From NCBI RefSeq assembly GCF_014204325.1, contig NZ_JACHKT010000027.1, positions 1 to 64,000 of the forward strand: a DNA stretch of 64,000 nucleotides, written 5' to 3'. The position numbers and the translations under genes were made by a program. How positions within the stretch are numbered: the first letter of the stretch is position 1; every line of letters starts with the position of its first letter. The stretch comes from Arcicella rosea (lineage in GTDB: Bacteria > Bacteroidota > Bacteroidia > Cytophagales > Spirosomataceae). Under the pieces are notes generated by a model that had not been told where the DNA came from, did not search any database, and saw only the letters and a program-made list of their open reading frames with translations. Below, piece by piece: positions 60,605-64,000 of the stretch.

Positions 60605-62623
60605 ATGGCAAAAACGTCCAAAACAACTACTCAACCAACCGAAACAACTAAGAAAAAAGTAAGTAAAAAAGAAGTTGTAGAAGTACCAGAAGAAACCCAA
60701 ACACCAAGTGTTCCAGTAATTCTTAAAAATGTAGAAGCATTCAGTCGTTTTTCTGATTTCGACATTAATCTTTTTAAAGCTGGAAAACACTACCGATTGT
60801 TTGAAAAATTTGGCTCACACATTACAGAATTTCAGGGCGTACAAGGTGTTTATTTTGCAGTTTGGGCTCCTTCGGCAAAATCCGTATCAGTGATTGGTAA
60901 TTTTAACTATTGGGATAAAAGTAGCCATCATCTATTTGTACGTTGGGATGCTTCTGGCATTTGGGAAGGTTTTATTCCTTACATTGGTAAAGGAGAAACC
61001 TACAAATTTTGTATAGAAACTCAAAGTAATGGTTTCATTGAAAAAATGGATCCTTATGCACAACATTTTGAAATACCTCCTCGCACAGCATCAGTAGTTT
61101 GGGATAATTGGTATGAATGGACAGATTCTGATTGGATGGCAAAGCGTCATACAAAAAACTCTTTGGCTTCACCGATGTCTGTTTATGAAGTACATGTGGG
61201 TTCTTGGAGAAGAAAAGAAGGGAATGAAAAACTTTCTTTTGTAGAATTAGCAGACCAGTTAGTTAATTATGTGAAAGAAATGGGCTTTACGCACATTGAA
61301 TTCATGCCAGTAATGGAACACCCTTACGAGCCTTCGTGGGGTTATCAAGTTCTTGGTTTTTTTGCACCATCATCACGCTTCGGAACACCGCAAGATTTCA
61401 TGTACTTGGTAGAAGAATTCCATAAAAATGATATTGGTGTATTACTCGACTGGGTTCCTTCGCACTTCCCGGGTGATGCTCACGGTTTATACGAATACGA
61501 TGGTACTCATTTATTCGAACATCCAGACATGCGTAGGGGTTATCATCCAGACTGGAAGTCATATATTTTCAATTATGGTAGAAACGAAGTACGTAGCTTT
61601 TTAATTTCTAATGCTATTTATTGGTTAGAACGCTATCATGCCGACGGTTTAAGAGTTGATGCCGTTGCGTCGATGCTCTATTTAGATTATTCAAGAAAAC
61701 ATGGCGAATGGGAGCCTAATATTTTTGGAGGAAATCACAACCTTGAAGCCATTTCGCTTTTTAAAGAATTAAATGAAACTGTTTATGCTCAGTTTCCAGA
61801 CATTCAAATTATTGCTGAAGAATCTACTTCATTTACGGGTGTTTCTAGACCGATTTATGCTGGAGGTTTAGGTTTTGGTCAGAAATGGATGATGGGATGG
61901 ATGAATGATACGTTAAATTACTTTCAAAAAGACCCAATGTACCGTCGTCATCACCAAGACCAGTTGACTTTCTCTACGGTATATGCTTTTACTGAAAATT
62001 TTATGCTTCCACTTTCTCATGATGAGATTGTTTATGGCAAAAAATCTTTAATCGGAAAAATGCCTGGTGATGAATGGCAGAGATTTGCAAATTTAAGATT
62101 ACTCTTTTCATATATGTTTACTCACCCAGGAACTAATCTGATTTTTATGGGTGGAGAGTTCGGACAAACATCTGAATGGAATTTTGAAAAAAGCTTAGAT
62201 TGGTGGTTGTTAGACCATGCTCCTCATAAAGGTATCCAAAACCTCATGAAAGCCCTGAATAATCTGTACAAAACAGAACCAGCTTTATACGAAAAGCAAT
62301 TCTCTCATGAAGGCTTTGAATGGATTGATACTTCTGACAGAAATAATTCGGTAGTTGTGTATGCGAGAAAAGGCAATGTTCATAAAGAACAGCTCATCAT
62401 TATCTTGAATATGACACCAATTCCTAAAGACAATTATAGAATTGGAGTACCAATGCAAGGAGTCTGGACTGAAATTTTCAATTCTGATGAGCATCATTTC
62501 GGAGGAAGTGGGAAAACCAATAAATCAGTAATTATGGCTGAGGAAATTGCATGGCAAGGTAAAGCTTATTCCATTTCTTTAACGATACCCCCACTCGGAG
62601 CAAGTATTCTAAAAGTTAAGTAA
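60605..62623 (+). CDS. glgB: 1,4-alpha-glucan branching enzyme
   Basis: The 672-aa GH13 enzyme introduces alpha-1,6 branches into glycogen-like glucan. Catalytic residues are Asp352 (GLRVDAVAS), Glu405 (IIAEEST) and Asp473 (LSHDEIV), with the same spacing (53 and 68) as E. coli GlgB. A CBM48 domain (about 75-165) precedes the catalytic barrel. A Lys/Thr-rich N-terminal tail of about 40 residues is not part of the core and looks disordered. It pairs functionally with glgE upstream. A double terminator follows. Confidence 0.96.
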   Translation: MAKTSKTTTQPTETTKKKVSKKEVVEVPEETQTPSVPVILKNVEAFSRFSDFDINLFKAGKHYRLFEKFGSHITEFQGVQGVYFAVWAPSAKSVSVIGNFNYWDKSSHHLFVRWDASGIWEGFIPYIGKGETYKFCIETQSNGFIEKMDPYAQHFEIPPRTASVVWDNWYEWTDSDWMAKRHTKNSLASPMSVYEVHVGSWRRKEGNEKLSFVELADQLVNYVKEMGFTHIEFMPVMEHPYEPSWGYQVLGFFAPSSRFGTPQDFMYLVEEFHKNDIGVLLDWVPSHFPGDAHGLYEYDGTHLFEHPDMRRGYHPDWKSYIFNYGRNEVRSFLISNAIYWLERYHADGLRVDAVASMLYLDYSRKHGEWEPNIFGGNHNLEAISLFKELNETVYAQFPDIQIIAEESTSFTGVSRPIYAGGLGFGQKWMMGWMNDTLNYFQKDPMYRRHHQDQLTFSTVYAFTENFMLPLSHDEIVYGKKSLIGKMPGDEWQRFANLRLLFSYMFTHPGTNLIFMGGEFGQTSEWNFEKSLDWWLLDHAPHKGIQNLMKALNNLYKTEPALYEKQFSHEGFEWIDTSDRNNSVVVYARKGNVHKEQLIIILNMTPIPKDNYRIGVPMQGVWTEIFNSDEHHFGGSGKTNKSVIMAEEIAWQGKAYSISLTIPPLGASILKVK

Positions 62624-62624
62624 T

Positions 62625-62664
62625 AAAAAAGGGATGATACAACAGTAAGTATCATCCCTTTTTT
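62625..62664 (+). terminator. Terminator after glgB
   Basis: AAAAAAGGGATGATAC (62625-62640) pairs perfectly with GTATCATCCCTTTTTT (62649-62664), with an 8-nt loop. Confidence 0.92.
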
Positions 62665-62676
62665 TGAGGCACAAAA

Positions 62677-62712
62677 AAAAGACCTCTGAATCCGCCAATT
62701 CAAGGGTCTTTT
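62677..62712. terminator. Second hairpin after glgB
   Basis: AAAAGACC (62677-62684) with GGTCTTTT (62705-62712) and inner TGAAT/ATTCA form an imperfect stem with A/T runs. Confidence 0.6.
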
Positions 62713-63456
62713 CAAAATCATCTTACAACAAATATGTTATTTATTGTAAATAATATTTATAAACTCTTTTTTACCGCCATAAAACAGAATCTAAAAATAT
62801 TACTGTTAGCACCAAATAATAAATTACCGCCATAATTTTGTTATTTGATAAAGTAAAATTAACACAATTCCAGCGATGTTGTATTTAAAATGCTATGATT
62901 TTTACAAGAATTACACGAAGTAAGAATTTAGTCATTCCAAGCTAAAATTTTGATGTGAATTTTAAGAATTTCTTGTTTGAGCGAAAAAATATCATGATTT
63001 AAGTCTCTTTTATTTTAGTTTTTCAAATCAAACATTTATAAATGATTCTGTTAATCGCTGTAAAATTTATAAAAAAATAAAGACTCGATGCATCGCTCCG
63101 AGTCTTTACACAATCCGCCTAAGTAGTAATCGTTAGGGCATAGCCCAATATTTTTTACATATTTTGATGATAAACCATAAAGGTAAATCATAGAAAATTA
63201 ACAATTCGTAATGTTGGATTGATACCGCAAGATGAAAGGATTCTTACATGAAGAAGTTTGTAAAGCTATTATGATTAAAAGCCTTTATTTATCCTAACAC
63301 TTGGCGGAATGTTATTAAGTACAAGTACTGTGAGAGCATTAATTATTTTTAAAAAAACTACATCCTGATTAATATTCTCTATAACAAATATATGATTCAT
63401 TTTACAAACAACAAAAATTTATGAGATTATTTATTATATAAAGCAAATAAGTACTA
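62713..63456. other. Gene-free region with further hairpins
   Basis: No convincing ORF is present. The 12-mer TTACCGCCATAA occurs twice (62771-62782 and 62824-62835). TAATTTTG at 62833-62840 fits a -7 box. The stem TAAAGACTCG/CGAGTCTTTA (63078-63108) and a small stem GGGC-ATA-GCCC followed by AATATTTTTT near 63140 look like terminators without a gene. TGTTTGAGCGAA (62974-62985) matches the REP-like element at 13.3 kb. A small RNA is possible but unproven. Confidence 0.45.
63078..63108. terminator. Orphan terminator-like stem
   Basis: TAAAGACTCG (63078-63087) pairs perfectly with CGAGTCTTTA (63099-63108). No coding gene ends nearby on the plus strand. Confidence 0.55.
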
Positions 63457-64000
63457 TTAAAAATAATTTTCTTTAATTTTTGGAACCTCAAAGTTCATCT
63501 TAAAATTACTTATTTGAATAGTTAGCAATGGTGATAACCGAGAAACATCTGGAAAGTAATTAGGATTAGTCAATACTGTATTAACTTTTGAAAGTTTAAT
63601 TTTTCCATTAAAATTGAAAGGTGTAATCAGTAAATCATTCTCTGACTTCTGAGCCAATTTAAAAGAAAACCAATTACTTTTTAAAGGAAAAGACAAAAAG
63701 TTTTTCTTAAACTTTGCTTCAAAAATTACCTTATGGTCTAATCTTACTTTAACACTTGTTTTACCATCAGCTTCATTTAACCATTCAAAATCAGCTTTTT
63801 CTTTGGGTATTCCCCAATTTTTCCTACCGTTTAAAACACTTTCATCAGATGACACATAAATTTTACTGATTGAAAATACTTTTGCCCAATCAAAGGTAAA
63901 CATACCGGAAATAAACAGTAATTCTTGATATTGACCAACATTTGAAGATTGGTAATCTACTAGCATTACTGTTCCAAAATAGCCTAAAAACCTACTTTTT
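63457..64000 (-). CDS. Acetoacetate decarboxylase-like protein (5' end beyond the right edge)
   Basis: The frame is open from the stop at 63457 to the last base, giving about 180 codons. An internal ATG at 63966 looks like a start, but the sequence upstream of it, FLGYFGTVMLVDYQSSNVGQYQ, fits the acetoacetate-decarboxylase-like family (G-x-YRELL-like continuation), so the true start is outside. The family pattern RKNWGIPKEKADFEW is at about 46-60 of the visible ORF. Many such proteins are not decarboxylases; the Lys nucleophile cannot be checked without the full protein. Confidence 0.7.
   Translation of the reverse strand, partial: KSRFLGYFGTVMLVDYQSSNVGQYQELLFISGMFTFDWAKVFSISKIYVSSDESVLNGRKNWGIPKEKADFEWLNEADGKTSVKVRLDHKVIFEAKFKKNFLSFPLKSNWFSFKLAQKSENDLLITPFNFNGKIKLSKVNTVLTNPNYFPDVSRLSPLLTIQISNFKMNFEVPKIKENYF

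Noticed and set aside
62674-63150. rRNA or tRNA gene in the gene-free region
   Set aside because: No cloverleaf or conserved rRNA segment is recognisable; only simple stems are seen.
63457-63966. Treating the last gene as complete from ATG 63966
   Set aside because: The frame stays open to the window edge, and the upstream residues fit the acetoacetate-decarboxylase-like family, so the gene is truncated.

Overview
The window looks like chromosomal DNA of a Bacteroidota bacterium, most likely a Cytophagales member (inference). The DNA is AT-rich and start codons are preceded by A-rich stretches rather than Shine-Dalgarno sequences. Several upstream regions carry the Bacteroidota promoter pattern TTTG-N19/20-TAnnTTTG. 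The gene set includes a short primary sigma factor lacking region 1.1, a HU-CCDC81/SPOR protein, a START-like SRPBCC protein and long LptF/G permeases. About 50 genes are supported, plus one tRNA-Met and a large set of intrinsic terminators.

Layout. 1-300: end of an insertion sequence cut by the left edge. 400-9.1 kb: mostly information-processing genes (holA, acpH, slyD, a dCMP-deaminase-type gene, rpoD, pnp, rpsO, an LptF/G permease, a START-domain gene). 9.3-13.2 kb: tRNA-Met, menD, a TPR lipoprotein, a cyclophilin and a small conserved-looking protein. 13.2-13.95 kb: gene-free, with a REP-like palindrome and nine tandem 42-bp units. 14-25 kb: M61 peptidase, then an envelope cluster (1007-aa TPR protein, outer-membrane barrel, HU-CCDC81/SPOR protein, TonB-like protein), then folC and trmB. 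25-32 kb: gap, dapD, cvfB, an XRE regulator with operator-like repeats, a MazG-like protein and a TPR/coiled-coil protein, separated by long gene-poor spacers. 32-41.5 kb: gyrA, a secreted barnase-like RNase with a barstar-like inhibitor, OsmC, LacI, folB, DivIVA, WD40, a PPTase and a SirB1-like protein.

41.8-46.6 kb is the most unusual part. A nucleotide-sugar operon (galE, rfbB, rfbA) carries, exactly between rfbB and rfbA, a translationally coupled pair: an ABC/OLD-type ATPase and a TOPRIM/DUF4276-like protein. This architecture resembles ATPase-plus-TOPRIM anti-phage systems (PARIS, AbiL/RloAB) but matches none of them outright by eye. It is the best candidate here for an undescribed system.

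46.6-64 kb: chrA, an Fe(II)/2OG oxygenase, an exported superoxide dismutase, recR, clpS, a Na+/solute symporter, an RlpA-SPOR protein, glgE, a DinB-like protein, a membrane 4Fe-4S protein paired with a flavoprotein reductase, pyrR-pyrB, glgB, a gene-free region with several hairpins, and an acetoacetate-decarboxylase-like gene running off the right edge. GlgE and GlgB together point to alpha-glucan synthesis from maltose-1-phosphate; the enzymes that would supply that substrate are not in the window.
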